A stretch of 64,000 nucleotides of DNA from Sulfuritalea sp034376265 (GCA_034376265.1 JAXMJU010000179.1:8050-72049); one strand, 5' to 3'. Numbered from the stretch's first letter, positions 16,802 through 25,484 are shown. Notes: generated by a model not told the origin, from the sequence alone. Program-made: numbers and translations.

Positions 16802-18040
16802 TCAGGCCGGTTGGTCCAGTTCGAATGCCTTGTGCAGCACACGCACGGCCAGTTCGAGATACTTTTCATCGACCACCACCGAAATCTTGATCTCGGACGT
16901 CGATATCATTTGAATGTTGATCCCCTCTTCGGCCAGGATGCGGAACATCTTGCTGGCCACGCCGGGATGCGAGCGCATGCCGACGCCGACGGCGGATACC
17001 TTGCAGATCTTGTTGTCGCCCTCGACCGCACGCGCGCCGACATGCGGCTTGATCTGGTCTTCCAGCATCTTCTTGGCGCGGGCAAACTCACTGCGATTGA
17101 CCGTGAAGGAAAAATCCGTCGTGCCGTCATGCCCTACGTTCTGGATGATCATGTCGACATCGATATTCGCGTCGGCAACCGGGCCAAGGATCTGGTAGGC
17201 GATGCCGGGACGGTCAGGCACACCGAGCACGGTGAGCTTGGCTTCGTCGCGGTTGAACGCTATGCCGGCGATGATCGGTTGTTCCATGGTGGTATCTTCC
17301 TCTAGAGTGATGAGCGTGCCGCTGGTCTCCTGGCCTTCTTCCTCGAAACTGGAAAGCACGCGCAGCTTGACTTTGTACTTGCCGGCGAACTCGACCGAGC
17401 GGATCTGCAGCACCTTGGAGCCGAGGCTGGCCATCTCCAGCATTTCCTCGAAAGTGATGCGATCCAGCTTGCGCGCCTCGGGCACGATGCGCGGATCGGT
17501 GGTGTAGACGCCGTCGACGTCGGTGTATATCTGGCATTCATCCGCCGTCAACGCGGCTGCCAGCGCCACCGCGGAGGTATCCGAACCGCCACGCCCCAGC
17601 GTCGTGATGTTGCCGTCGGCGTCAATTCCCTGGAATCCGGCAACGACGATCACTGCATCGTCGTCGAGATCGCGCCGGATGTTTGCGTCGTCGATCTCCA
17701 GAATTCGCGCCTTGGTGAAAGTGTTGTCGGTCAGCACCTTGACCTGGCCGCCGGTGTAACTCTTGGCCTTGAGGCCGAGATCCCGGATCGCCATTGCCAG
17801 CAGCGCGATCGTGACCTGCTCGCCGGTGGAAATCATCACGTCGAGTTCGCGTGCATCGGGCTGCGGGGAGACATCCTTGGCCAAGGCGATCAGGCGGTTG
17901 GTCTCGCCGCTCATGGCGGAAACCACTACCACCAGCTGATGCCCCTGCGCTTTCCAGCGTGCGACGCGCTTGGCGACATTGCGAATGCGGTCGGGCGAAC
18001 CCATTGATGTACCGCCGTATTTCTGAACGATCAAAGCCAT
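16802..18040 (-). CDS. lysC: aspartate kinase
   Basis: A 412-residue enzyme phosphorylating L-aspartate, the first step to lysine, threonine, methionine and diaminopimelate. The amino-acid kinase domain has the KYGGTSMG start, GRGGSDTSAVALAAAL and YTDVDGVYTTDPR. Two ACT domains follow from about residue 265 and should confer feedback inhibition by lysine and/or threonine. An internal ATG at the TMEQPIIAGIAF segment could start a separate beta subunit, as known for some aspartokinases. Monofunctional (no homoserine dehydrogenase). Length is typical. Confidence 0.97.
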   Translation of the reverse strand: MALIVQKYGGTSMGSPDRIRNVAKRVARWKAQGHQLVVVVSAMSGETNRLIALAKDVSPQPDARELDVMISTGEQVTIALLAMAIRDLGLKAKSYTGGQVKVLTDNTFTKARILEIDDANIRRDLDDDAVIVVAGFQGIDADGNITTLGRGGSDTSAVALAAALTADECQIYTDVDGVYTTDPRIVPEARKLDRITFEEMLEMASLGSKVLQIRSVEFAGKYKVKLRVLSSFEEEGQETSGTLITLEEDTTMEQPIIAGIAFNRDEAKLTVLGVPDRPGIAYQILGPVADANIDVDMIIQNVGHDGTTDFSFTVNRSEFARAKKMLEDQIKPHVGARAVEGDNKICKVSAVGVGMRSHPGVASKMFRILAEEGINIQMISTSEIKISVVVDEKYLELAVRVLHKAFELDQPA

Positions 18041-18200
18041 TGCCGTGGTTGGTCCGTTGGGAAGACGCGGATTTTACCCGATAGTTCGGTTGCCCAAGCG
18101 AGCCGGCGGGCAATAACCATTCCCTGCCTATATATACCTTCGTACTAATGCCGCTACGATTTTCTTGTATGGCGGACGAATTTATCATATAGTTCAATTT

Positions 18201-18218
18201 CTATTACTTCGGTAATAG
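18201..18218. promoter_or_regulatory. inverted repeat with TTCG loop
   Basis: CTATTAC-TTCG-GTAATAG, seven-base arms around a stable tetraloop sequence, lies 63 bp before the HTH gene. Operator or RNA hairpin. Confidence 0.45.
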
Positions 18219-18221
18219 CGC

Positions 18222-18241
18222 TTGGGATATCCAAATCCCAA
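18222..18241. promoter_or_regulatory. inverted repeat TTGGGAT / ATCCCAA
   Basis: Seven-base perfect arms separated by six bases, three bases after the previous palindrome and 40 bp before the HTH gene. A candidate autoregulatory operator for that protein. Confidence 0.45.
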
Positions 18242-18280
18242 CGTATTTGCCTGATTACAATAAGTTCAAGGAGTAATTCA

Positions 18281-18583
18281 ATGAAAGCCAATGACAAGGT
18301 TGATGCCCGCGAAATCCGCCGCAAGCTGGGAATGAACCAGCAGCAGTTCTGGTCCAAATTGGGCGTGACCCAGAGCGGCGGCTCACGCTACGAGAGTGGA
18401 CGCAACATGCCGCGTCCGGTTCAGCAACTGCTGCGACTGGTTCACGTCGAGCAGATCGACATCCAGAAGATCCGGCGTGATGACTATGAAGTCGTCGAGT
18501 ATCTGCGTTCGTCAAAGTCGGATCTGTTCAAGGAACTGAAAAAGGAAGCCAAGGCCGCAAGCAAGAGCAGAAAGAGCAATTGA
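18281..18583 (+). CDS. small XRE-type HTH transcriptional regulator
   Basis: A 100-residue DNA-binding protein. Residues about 8-60 form an XRE/Cro helix-turn-helix (REIRRKLGMNQQQFWSKLGVTQSGGSRYESGR), in which the second helix and GGSRYESG are the recognition part. The C-terminus is lysine-rich. AAGGAG seven bases before the ATG is a strong ribosome site. Two perfect palindromes directly upstream suggest that it binds its own promoter region. Its regulon is not evident; adjacent genes are unrelated housekeeping functions. Confidence 0.85.
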   Translation: MKANDKVDAREIRRKLGMNQQQFWSKLGVTQSGGSRYESGRNMPRPVQQLLRLVHVEQIDIQKIRRDDYEVVEYLRSSKSDLFKELKKEAKAASKSRKSN

Positions 18584-18595
18584 GCGTTCTTTGCA

Positions 18596-19441
18596 TCAGG
18601 GGCTGACGCGCACCGTCAGTCCGGTTTGGCGGACGCGTTGCGCCAGTTCCTCCAGCCATTCCGCTTCGATGCGCGCCAGCCGGGGTGCTTCTTTCTGCTG
18701 CGAGGCGCGCGCCAGGCTATAGAGATGCACACCGGCCAGTAGCGGTGCCAATGGCACCAGCAGCGCCAGCCAGGCATCCACCTCGTACGCGGCAGGTAAT
18801 TCGTTGTCGAGGCGAAACAAGCAAGTCTGGACCCAGGTCGGAGCCAATCCGGCACAGCATGCCAGCCGTCGCGCCACAAGTTCAGGCCGGACGCGTGTGC
18901 CATTGATGCGGGTGAACCCGGCAGGGGTTCCCGCGTCGAGCTTGAACCAGACTTCACCTCCGGCTTTGCCAATGCGCGCAATGCCGGTTTGCACGGCTTT
19001 GCGATCGAGCAAGCTGCCATTGGTGATCAGGCGCACGAGAACTTGGTCTGTCAGGCCATGGATGGTCAGCACGCGCTGGACGACTGCGACCGCCTCGGCG
19101 AACTCGATGGCGCTGGTCGGTTCGCCATTCCCCGAAAATGCCACATCGACCAGCCGTCGCGCGCCGACCGGAACGCGCGTGACCATGAAATCACCGGCGC
19201 CGGCCCAGGCCAGGAAATCGTGCAATTCCCGCTCAAGCAGCGCCAGATCGATCGGCGGCGGTCCGCCGCGCTGCAAATCAGGAACCTGGCAGTAAATGCA
19301 ACGCCAGTTGCAGGCATTGTTCGGATTCAGGTTGATACCGACCGAAACGCCGCCGGCGCGCCGTGAAATCACCGGATAGACATAGCGCATGCCGACACTG
19401 TCGCGGGAATGATCTTCGGTCTTGAGCAGGATGCGGGACAT
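18596..19441 (-). CDS. radical SAM protein of unknown substrate
   Basis: A 281-residue protein with the radical-SAM cluster motif CNWRCIYC near residue 43 (CX3CX2C), followed by FSGNGEPTSA and LITNGSLLDR, the SAM-binding and barrel motifs. It should cleave S-adenosylmethionine at a [4Fe-4S] cluster and start a radical reaction; the substrate is not predictable. It is divergent from queD, but it lacks the extended CX14CX2C motif of QueE, so a queuosine role is not supported. Convergent with the HTH gene, 12 nt apart. Confidence 0.82.
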   Translation of the reverse strand: MSRILLKTEDHSRDSVGMRYVYPVISRRAGGVSVGINLNPNNACNWRCIYCQVPDLQRGGPPPIDLALLERELHDFLAWAGAGDFMVTRVPVGARRLVDVAFSGNGEPTSAIEFAEAVAVVQRVLTIHGLTDQVLVRLITNGSLLDRKAVQTGIARIGKAGGEVWFKLDAGTPAGFTRINGTRVRPELVARRLACCAGLAPTWVQTCLFRLDNELPAAYEVDAWLALLVPLAPLLAGVHLYSLARASQQKEAPRLARIEAEWLEELAQRVRQTGLTVRVSP

Positions 19442-19477
19442 GGCAGGACGAGGGAATGAAAAGCTGCGGGGACTTCC

Positions 19478-19502
19478 AAGAGTTGGCGCTGGCGGGACGG
19501 CG
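19478..19502 (+). repeat. dispersed motif copy A
   Basis: Copy of the window-wide motif AGTTGGCGCTG-GCG-GG-ACGG-CG, intergenic between the radical SAM gene and queD, 12 bases upstream of a TATAAT box (19515-19520). Confidence 0.85.
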
Positions 19503-19514
19503 CTGGCGCACGGC

Positions 19515-19520
19515 TATAAT
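19515..19520 (+). promoter_or_regulatory. -10 box (TATAAT) for queD
   Basis: A perfect TATAAT 63 bp before the queD start. No good -35 hexamer stands at the usual distance; the dispersed motif copy A occupies that place. Confidence 0.45.
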
Positions 19521-19582
19521 GCGCGCCTGCCCACCGGCAGCGCAGCTGCGAACACTTTGCCACAAACACGGCCACTCCGATC

Positions 19583-20035
19583 ATGCGTATAACCCGCCGC
19601 CTCGAATTCGATGCGGGCCACCGTATCCCGAATCATCAAAGTCAGTGTCGCCACCTGCACGGCCATCGCTACGCCCTGGAGATCACGCTCGCCGGCGGCG
19701 TCATCGATGCAGCAGGACGTCCGGACGATGGCATGGTGATGGACTTTTCCGAGGTCAAGGCGATTGCCAAGCAGCATGTGGTCGATCGCTGGGACCATGC
19801 CTTTCTGGTCTGGCGCGGTGACACGGTCGTGGCGACCTTTCTGGCCAGCATGCCGGAGCACAAGACGGTCGTGCTCGACGCCGTCCCGACCGCGGAAAAT
19901 CTCGCCCGCATCGCCTTCTCGATTCTCGATCCGCTCTATCGCGACAGTTACGGCAATCATCTGCACCTGGAGCGCATCCGGCTCTACGAGACCCCAAATT
20001 GCTGGGCCGACGCCAACCGCGACGACCTCACCTGA
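19583..20035 (+). CDS. queD: 6-carboxy-5,6,7,8-tetrahydropterin synthase
   Basis: A 150-residue member of the 6-pyruvoyl-tetrahydropterin synthase fold. It converts dihydroneopterin triphosphate to 6-carboxytetrahydropterin in queuosine/7-deazaguanine synthesis. Zinc ligands are visible as FDAGHRI (first His) and HLHGHRY (two His); the catalytic Cys is in the preceding QCRH. A later WDHAFLV and the conserved Glu in RLYET complete the signature. Length is slightly above the about 120 of E. coli QueD, as in several proteobacterial homologues. No other queuosine gene is in the window. Confidence 0.93.
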   Translation: MRITRRLEFDAGHRIPNHQSQCRHLHGHRYALEITLAGGVIDAAGRPDDGMVMDFSEVKAIAKQHVVDRWDHAFLVWRGDTVVATFLASMPEHKTVVLDAVPTAENLARIAFSILDPLYRDSYGNHLHLERIRLYETPNCWADANRDDLT

Positions 20036-20067
20036 TCCATCCTGAGGTTTGCGGCATTCAGTCGTCG

Positions 20068-20093
20068 TTCCGCTAGGCGGAATCTATTTCCGC
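20068..20093 (+). other. two mutually exclusive hairpins
   Basis: TTCCGC-TAG-GCGGAA and GCGGAA-TCTAT-TTCCGC share the central arm, so only one can form in RNA. It lies 95 bp before the acyl-CoA ligase start, in the 152-nt leader. Confidence 0.4.
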
Positions 20094-20187
20094 TTGGTTC
20101 AATTCCCGATTGTCTCCCGCGTATTCCAATGCTATGGTTGCCGTCGAATTTGGCGCATGACCAGATCAACAGAGAGGAGTACAGCCC

Positions 20188-21813
20188 ATGCTTGGCTTGA
20201 TGATGAACCGTCCGCTGATGATTTCAGGGCTCCTGCAACACGCCGCCCAGAACCACAGCGATACTGAAATCGTATCCCGCCTGCCGGTTGGCGGAACGCA
20301 TCGTTACACTTACAGCGATGCCCATCGCCGCTCGCGTCAACTGGCTCGCGTACTGCTGTCGCTCGGCGTAAAGGCCGAGGACCGCATCGGCACCCTGGCG
20401 TGGAACACGCACCGGCATTTCGAGATCTACTATGCGGTTTCCGGCATGGCCGCGATCTGCCACACCATCAACCCGCGCCTGTTCCCCGAACAGGTCGCCT
20501 ATATCGTCAACCATGCCGACGACCGCTTCATTTTCTTCGATGTCAACTTCGCCGGCCTGATCGAGGCGCTGGTGCCGCATTGCCCCGGCGTCAAGGGCTG
20601 GATCGCCCTGTGCAGCCGGGATGAAATGCCGGGCAATGCGATTCCCCATCTGCTGTGCTACGAAGAACTGCTGGCGGCACAAAGCGACGATTACGAATGG
20701 CCGGAGTTCGACGAGAACACGGCGTCCTCGCTGTGCTACACCTCGGGCACCACGGGCAACCCCAAGGGCGTGCTCTATTCACACCGCTCCACGGTGCTGC
20801 ACGCCTATGGAGCCAGCCAGCCAGATGCACTGGGCGCTTCGGCGCGCGACTGCATCCTGCCGGTGGTGCCGATGTTCCACGTCAATGCCTGGGGCCTGCC
20901 CTATGCCTGCGCGCTGAGCGGAGCCAAGCTGGTGATGCCGGGTCCGCATCTGGACGGCGCCAGCCTCTATTCGATGTTCGAGGAAGAAGACGTCACCATG
21001 TCGGCCGGCGTGCCGACGATCTGGCTCGGACTGCTGCATTACCTGCAAGCCAACAAACTCAAGCTGTCGACGGTCAAACGACTGGTGATCGGCGGCTCGG
21101 CGGCGCCGCCGGCCATGATCCGGACCTTCGACGAACAGTTCGACATCACCGTGCTGCATGCCTGGGGCATGACCGAAATGAGTCCGCTGGGTACGGTCAA
21201 TACCTACAAGCACAAACACCTCGCGCTTTCGGCAGAGGAAAGAGACCGCATCCGGCTCAAGCAGGGGCGCAGCATATTCGGCGTCGAGTTGAAGATTGTC
21301 GATGGCAATGGCACCGCCCTCCCGCACGATGGCAAGGCCTTCGGCGACTTGCTGGTGCGCGGGCCCTGGATCACCAGCGGCTATTTCAAGGGCGAAGGCG
21401 GTGACGCATTGCGCGACGGCTGGTTTCCCACTGGCGATGTGGCGACCATCGACCCCGATGGCTACATGCAGATCACCGATCGTTCGAAGGATGTCATCAA
21501 ATCGGGCGGGGAATGGATTTCCTCGATCGACCTTGAAAACATTGCCGTCGCCCATCCGGCGGTCACTGAGGCGGCGGTCATCGGCGCCGCCCATCCGAAG
21601 TGGGACGAGCGCCCGCTGCTGGTGGTCGTCAAGAAAGCCGGACAGGAAGTCAGTCGCGACGAACTGATCGCCTTCTACGAAGGCAAGGTGGCGAAATGGT
21701 GGATACCGGACGATGTGATATTCGTCGACGACCTGCCGCACACGGCCACCGGCAAGCTTTCCAAACTGCAGCTGCGCGAGCGCCTGAGCGATTATCGTTT
21801 TCCTGGAGCATGA
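20188..21813 (+). CDS. acyl-CoA synthetase (AMP-dependent), long/medium-chain type
   Basis: A 541-residue adenylate-forming enzyme that activates a carboxylic acid with ATP and CoA. Motifs are the phosphate loop YTSGTTGNPKG (about 188-198), VVPMFHVNAWG, the adenine motif AWGMTEMSP, the hinge DRSKDVIKSGGEWIS and the catalytic lysine in HTATGKLSKLQLRE near the C-terminus. The overall pattern is that of fatty-acyl-CoA ligases of the FadD13/AlkK group rather than benzoate-CoA ligase. AGGAG precedes the ATG by nine bases. It starts an operon with a GST and an enoyl-CoA hydratase. Confidence 0.9.
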   Translation: MLGLMMNRPLMISGLLQHAAQNHSDTEIVSRLPVGGTHRYTYSDAHRRSRQLARVLLSLGVKAEDRIGTLAWNTHRHFEIYYAVSGMAAICHTINPRLFPEQVAYIVNHADDRFIFFDVNFAGLIEALVPHCPGVKGWIALCSRDEMPGNAIPHLLCYEELLAAQSDDYEWPEFDENTASSLCYTSGTTGNPKGVLYSHRSTVLHAYGASQPDALGASARDCILPVVPMFHVNAWGLPYACALSGAKLVMPGPHLDGASLYSMFEEEDVTMSAGVPTIWLGLLHYLQANKLKLSTVKRLVIGGSAAPPAMIRTFDEQFDITVLHAWGMTEMSPLGTVNTYKHKHLALSAEERDRIRLKQGRSIFGVELKIVDGNGTALPHDGKAFGDLLVRGPWITSGYFKGEGGDALRDGWFPTGDVATIDPDGYMQITDRSKDVIKSGGEWISSIDLENIAVAHPAVTEAAVIGAAHPKWDERPLLVVVKKAGQEVSRDELIAFYEGKVAKWWIPDDVIFVDDLPHTATGKLSKLQLRERLSDYRFPGA

Positions 21814-21814
21814 A

Positions 21815-22480
21815 TTGACTACACCGATCACCCTCTGCGGCTTCGCCGTCAGCAACTACTACAACAAGGTCAAACTCTCCCTGCTGGAGAAAGGCGTTCC
21901 TTTCACCGAAGCGGTGGTTTTCCCATCGCAGGCAGATGAGATGCTGGCGGAGTCACCAATGGGCAAAGTGCCATTTATGCGCACGCCCAAGGGAGTGCTC
22001 AGCGAATCGCAGGTGCTCACCGAGTTCATCGAGGACAGCTGGCCCGAGCCCTCGCTCTATCCGCACGACATTTACGCGCGCGCGCGCTGCCGCGAACTGA
22101 TCGAACACATCGAGCTGCATCTTGAGTTGCCGGCACGCCGGCTTTACCTTGAAGCCTTTTTCGGCGGCACGGTATCCGAGGAAACCAAGAAGGAAGTCGC
22201 GCCCCTGCTCGAAAAAGGTCTCAGGAGCCTGACGCGGCTGGCCCGTTTCGCGCCCTTCATCGCGGGGGACAGCTTCACCCATGCCGATTGCGCGGCGTGG
22301 GTACATCTGCCGCTGATCAGCCAGTCCACGCGCAAGATCTACGGGCGTGATTTCATCGATGAGTTCCTGCCGCAAGCCAAGGCCTACCTAAAACTGATCG
22401 GCGAACGGCCTCATGCGCAGAAGGTGAATGACGATCGCAAGGCGGCCATGGAAGCCTACATGTCGCGTCCGAAGAAATGA
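21815..22480 (+). CDS. glutathione S-transferase family protein
   Basis: A 221-residue protein with an N-terminal thioredoxin-like domain (ITLCGFAVSNYYNKVKLSLL, with a Ser/Tyr in the catalytic region, and the cis-Pro in GKVPFM). A helical C-domain follows with FTHADCAAW. The start is TTG, one base after the stop of the ligase gene, with GGAG six bases upstream; no ATG is available. Co-transcription with acyl-CoA ligase and hydratase suggests a role in CoA-thioester metabolism or detoxification. Substrate unknown. Confidence 0.85.
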   Translation: MTTPITLCGFAVSNYYNKVKLSLLEKGVPFTEAVVFPSQADEMLAESPMGKVPFMRTPKGVLSESQVLTEFIEDSWPEPSLYPHDIYARARCRELIEHIELHLELPARRLYLEAFFGGTVSEETKKEVAPLLEKGLRSLTRLARFAPFIAGDSFTHADCAAWVHLPLISQSTRKIYGRDFIDEFLPQAKAYLKLIGERPHAQKVNDDRKAAMEAYMSRPKK

Positions 22481-23247
22481 GCGCCGCAGTCCGTCTGGGC
22501 CTTGCCGATGGCGTGTTCCACATTCAAATGGCGCGCCCGGAAAAGAAGAATGCGCTCACCGCCGAGATGTACCAGACCATGGCTGACGCCCTGGCTAGCG
22601 CCGACAGCGATCCTGCGGTACGCGTCATCCTGATTTCCGGTGCCGGCGGCAATTTCACCGCCGGCAACGACCTGGCCGATTTCCTGGCAACGCCGCCGAT
22701 GGATGAGAGCGCTCCGGTATATCGCTTCATCGAGGGCTTTTCCAAACTGGAGAAGCCCTTTGTCGCCGCCGTCGAAGGCGTCGCAATAGGCGTCGGCACC
22801 ACCATGCTGCTGCACTGCGACCTGGTCTATGCGGGCAGTAGCGCGCGCTTCGCCCTGCCTTTCGCCAATCTCGGCCTGACTCCAGAAGCCGCATCGAGCC
22901 TACTGTTGCCGTTGCGTACGGGGCACGCACGCGCCGCCGAAATGCTGATGCTGGGAGAAGTCTTCTCCGCGCAGACGGCATTCGAGGTCGGCATCGCCAA
23001 CGCGGTACTGCCCGATGCACAGGTGCTCGATCATGCCATTGAGCGCTGCCGCAAACTGACCACCCAGCCCGCTGCGTCGTTGCGCCTGACCAAACAATTG
23101 ATGAAGCGCGCGCAAAGCGCCCTGATCCAAGAAACCATGAACGCCGAGGCCGGGGTATTCAGGGAGCGCCTGGTGTCCTCCGAAGCCAAGGAGGCTTTCG
23201 CCGCCTTCTTCGAAAAGCGCAAGCCGGATTTCTCAAGTTTCAACTGA
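22477..23247 (+). CDS. enoyl-CoA hydratase/isomerase family protein
   Basis: A 256-residue crotonase-fold protein. Oxyanion-hole segments are GGNFTAGNDLADF and GVAIGVGTTMLLHCDLVYA. The active-site region ANLGLTPEAASSLLLP has the single Glu placed as in delta3,delta2-enoyl-CoA isomerases of the ECI2 type rather than the two Glu of hydratases, so an isomerase role is plausible. It overlaps the GST stop by ATGA. With the ligase upstream it forms a short fatty- or aromatic-acid activation and beta-oxidation operon. Confidence 0.87.
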   Translation: MSAAVRLGLADGVFHIQMARPEKKNALTAEMYQTMADALASADSDPAVRVILISGAGGNFTAGNDLADFLATPPMDESAPVYRFIEGFSKLEKPFVAAVEGVAIGVGTTMLLHCDLVYAGSSARFALPFANLGLTPEAASSLLLPLRTGHARAAEMLMLGEVFSAQTAFEVGIANAVLPDAQVLDHAIERCRKLTTQPAASLRLTKQLMKRAQSALIQETMNAEAGVFRERLVSSEAKEAFAAFFEKRKPDFSSFN

Positions 23248-23290
23248 GACAAAGAACGAAGAACCGCAGTGCTAAAATCCGCGACCCGAC

Positions 23291-23380
23291 GGATGGGTGG
23301 CAGAGCGGTTGAATGCACCGGTCTTGAAAACCGGCGAAGGTGCAAGCCTTCCGTGGGTTCGAATCCCACCCCATCCGCCA
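23291..23380 (+). tRNA. tRNA-Ser(TGA)
   Basis: A 90-nt gene with encoded CCA. The acceptor stem is GGATGGG paired with CCCATCC, and the anticodon stem CCGGT/ACCGG bears loop CTTGAAA (anticodon TGA). A long variable arm typical of class II tRNAs and GGTTCGAATCC in the T arm complete it. Confidence 0.97.
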
Positions 23381-23451
23381 GCCAGCCAACAAGCTGCGCC
23401 TTTCGCGGCGCTTGGTATCGGCGTGCAAATGGCGTCGACCAAATCGTTGAT

Positions 23452-23476
23452 TACCGTCCTGTCAGCGCCAACTCTT
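23452..23476 (-). repeat. dispersed motif copy B
   Basis: On the minus strand AGTTGGCGCTG-ACA-GG-ACGG-TA; intergenic, 72 bp after tRNA-Ser. The most diverged copy in its third block. Confidence 0.8.
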
Positions 23477-23529
23477 GGGCATCGCCGCAACTTGTCCGCA
23501 ACTCAGCGCTGCCCTGGAACGCTCATGCC

Positions 23530-24102
23530 TCACTCCCCGCGCGCGGATGACCGGTGATTCCTTGCCTCGACGGATACAAAGTCATTCGGGAACGGTGCCG
23601 GGGAACGAACAACTTGTGCCCCCTCTTGGCTTTTGCCATCGCTTTCGAGAACTATCGTCCCGTCGCGAATCAGTATCCGACGGGCAGGCACGATGCCTTC
23701 ACGGTTGAGTTCGCCGCGCGACAGGCCTTGTCTCATGGACGATCCGGCGGATGTCATTTCAGTCGCCAGATTCCGTTGCAGGCGGAGCCTCGGCGGCTCG
23801 CTGGCGGCGACCGGGCGCCGGGCGGATAGGGCAGCCGTTCCCGCCGGGGGCGGGCGGGCGGCGGCCCGCGACGTTCCCAGGGTCACCGCCGATCGCAGCC
23901 CCATCCACTCGTCGCTCGCGCCATCTCTTGGCATGATGAATACTTCTGTCGTTGAGGCGGCGAAGGTAGCAGGGGCGGCGACCAAATCGCCGGCGTGGGC
24001 GAATCGCATGGCGGCCGCACACAGCATTGCGACAACCAGCCTCGTGAGCAGTCGCAGCAATACCGGGATAGATCCTGAGTCCAGCCTTGCAGTCAGAACC
24101 AT
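23530..24102 (-). CDS. hypothetical secreted protein
   Basis: A 190-residue protein of unknown function. The N-terminus has a hydrophobic export segment (about 14-37, ending MRFAHA). The mature part is Ala/Arg/Pro-rich with little predicted structure, and there is no metal or haem motif. ATG 24102 comes 3 nt after the stop of the upstream membrane-protein gene, so translation is probably coupled; this arrangement is the main reason to accept it. Low sequence complexity means that a false call is possible. Confidence 0.5.
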   Translation of the reverse strand: MVLTARLDSGSIPVLLRLLTRLVVAMLCAAAMRFAHAGDLVAAPATFAASTTEVFIMPRDGASDEWMGLRSAVTLGTSRAAARPPPAGTAALSARRPVAASEPPRLRLQRNLATEMTSAGSSMRQGLSRGELNREGIVPARRILIRDGTIVLESDGKSQEGAQVVRSPAPFPNDFVSVEARNHRSSARGE

Positions 24103-24105
24103 GTC

Positions 24106-24531
24106 TCAAAAATTATTGTTCAACATCCACTCGCGACCGCACTTCTTGCATTGCGCTCGCAGCCAAATGCCGCCACCGTGATTCTCCAATGCCGGATCGC
24201 CGCCATCCGGCAGCGGCGCCGGCCCCGAAGACATAACCGCAAACTTGGCGTAGGCGCTGCAACTGGGGCATACCGCCTGCTCGCCAAGCCGTTCCGCGAC
24301 TTCAAGCATCAAACGATAACGTTTCCAGCTGTACAAGGTGACGGCCAGCCCGCCCAACAGCAAGAGCAGCCCCGGCGTGCGCGAGGCGGTTCTCTCTCCA
24401 AGCAGTTCCATTCCGCTGACCAGGACGATGACGCCAAGAAACCAGCTGATCAGCCAGGCGTGGCACTCGATCAGTTGCCGCTCGTACCAGCGCCGGAAGC
24501 CATCCGTACGTATCCGATCGAGCGACGCCAC
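24106..24531 (-). CDS. membrane protein with C-terminal zinc-ribbon-like motif
   Basis: A 141-residue protein with two membrane segments (about 24-42 and 52-68) and a cytoplasmic tail carrying CPSC (about 88-91) and CKKC (about 128-131). These could bind zinc as a ribbon. The family is not recognised. It is followed at once by a putative secreted protein gene, suggesting a two-gene operon divergent from the Bax-inhibitor-1 gene. Confidence 0.65.
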   Translation of the reverse strand: MASLDRIRTDGFRRWYERQLIECHAWLISWFLGVIVLVSGMELLGERTASRTPGLLLLLGGLAVTLYSWKRYRLMLEVAERLGEQAVCPSCSAYAKFAVMSSGPAPLPDGGDPALENHGGGIWLRAQCKKCGREWMLNNNF

Positions 24532-24760
24532 GATACCTCCCCTGATTTGGTGTGGTCAGCTTAGACTCCCCAAGTAACCTGTGCAACCGAATTCCGCTGA
24601 CGACCAATGCTGCAGTGTTCAGCAGCGGCATGCCAATCAGCGCGCAACAATCCCCCGCGACAATTTTGCAGCGCATTGCCGCCGGGCCAGCATCTGGAAC
24701 TCGGCCACCCCGCGGCTGTCCAATTCAACGGAATCATCTTCAAGGAGGGTTTCAAAGACC

Positions 24761-25447
24761 ATGGAAAACGTACACAGCTATCCGCAAACCGCTACGCTGG
24801 ACCGCGCACAGCATCGGGTCCTGCGTAATACCTATGCCTTGCTTGCCCTGTCTATGGTACCGACGATTGCCGGAGCCTTGCTCGGGGTGCAGTTGAAGTT
24901 CAGCTTCCTTGCCGGCAACCCATTTATCGCCTTCATGCTGTTCCTCGGCGTGGCCTTCGGTTTCATGTGGGGCATTGAGCGCACCAAGAACAGCGGCATG
25001 GGCGTCGCGCTGTTGCTGGGTTTCACTTTCTTTATGGGCCTGATGCTTTCGCGCATCCTGCAAGTCGCGCTTGGATTTTCCAACGGCGGCACGCTGATCG
25101 CCATGGCGGCCGGCGGGACTGGCGCGATCTTCGTTTCACTAGCGGGTGTTGCGGCCACCACCAAACGGGATTTTTCCAATCTCGGCAAGTTCCTGTTTTC
25201 CGGCGTGATCCTGTTGCTGGTCGCGATCGTGGCGAACATCTTCTTCCAGATTCCGGCACTGGCACTGGCAATTTCCGCTATTGCGGTAGTCCTCTTCTCC
25301 GCCTACATCCTTTACGACATCAACCGCATCGTGCAGGGCGGCGAGACCAACTACATCACGGCAACCCTGGCCGTATATCTGGATGTCTACAACGTCTTTG
25401 TCAGCCTGCTGAATCTGCTGATGGCGTTCACCGGGGACCGTGACTGA
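24761..25447 (+). CDS. Bax inhibitor-1/YccA family membrane protein
   Basis: A 228-residue protein with seven hydrophobic segments, including FMLFLGVAFGFMWGIE, FLFSGVILLLVAIVANIFF and the closing YLDVYNVFVSLLNLLMAF. FSAYILYDINRIV matches the conserved di-aspartate region of the BI-1/TMBIM family, which forms calcium-leak-like channels; in E. coli YccA modulates FtsH. Aspartates of the pH-sensing pair are present in LYDIN and YLDVYN. AAGGAGG precedes ATG 24761 at rather long spacing. It ends at a bidirectional terminator facing rlmD. Confidence 0.92.
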   Translation: MENVHSYPQTATLDRAQHRVLRNTYALLALSMVPTIAGALLGVQLKFSFLAGNPFIAFMLFLGVAFGFMWGIERTKNSGMGVALLLGFTFFMGLMLSRILQVALGFSNGGTLIAMAAGGTGAIFVSLAGVAATTKRDFSNLGKFLFSGVILLLVAIVANIFFQIPALALAISAIAVVLFSAYILYDINRIVQGGETNYITATLAVYLDVYNVFVSLLNLLMAFTGDRD

Positions 25448-25449
25448 AG

Positions 25450-25474
25450 CAGAGTTGGCGCTGACGCAACGGCG
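25450..25474 (+). repeat. dispersed motif copy C
   Basis: AGTTGGCGCTG-ACG-CA-ACGG-CG; starts three bases after the stop codon of the Bax-inhibitor-1 family gene and ends 11 bases before its terminator, in untranslated RNA. Confidence 0.85.
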
Positions 25475-25484
25475 ATCCAGGTGT

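Noticed and set aside
18596..19441. Radical SAM gene next to queD as QueE
   Set aside because: The cluster motif is CX3CX2C with a full-length barrel; QueE has a longer spacing and different sequence.
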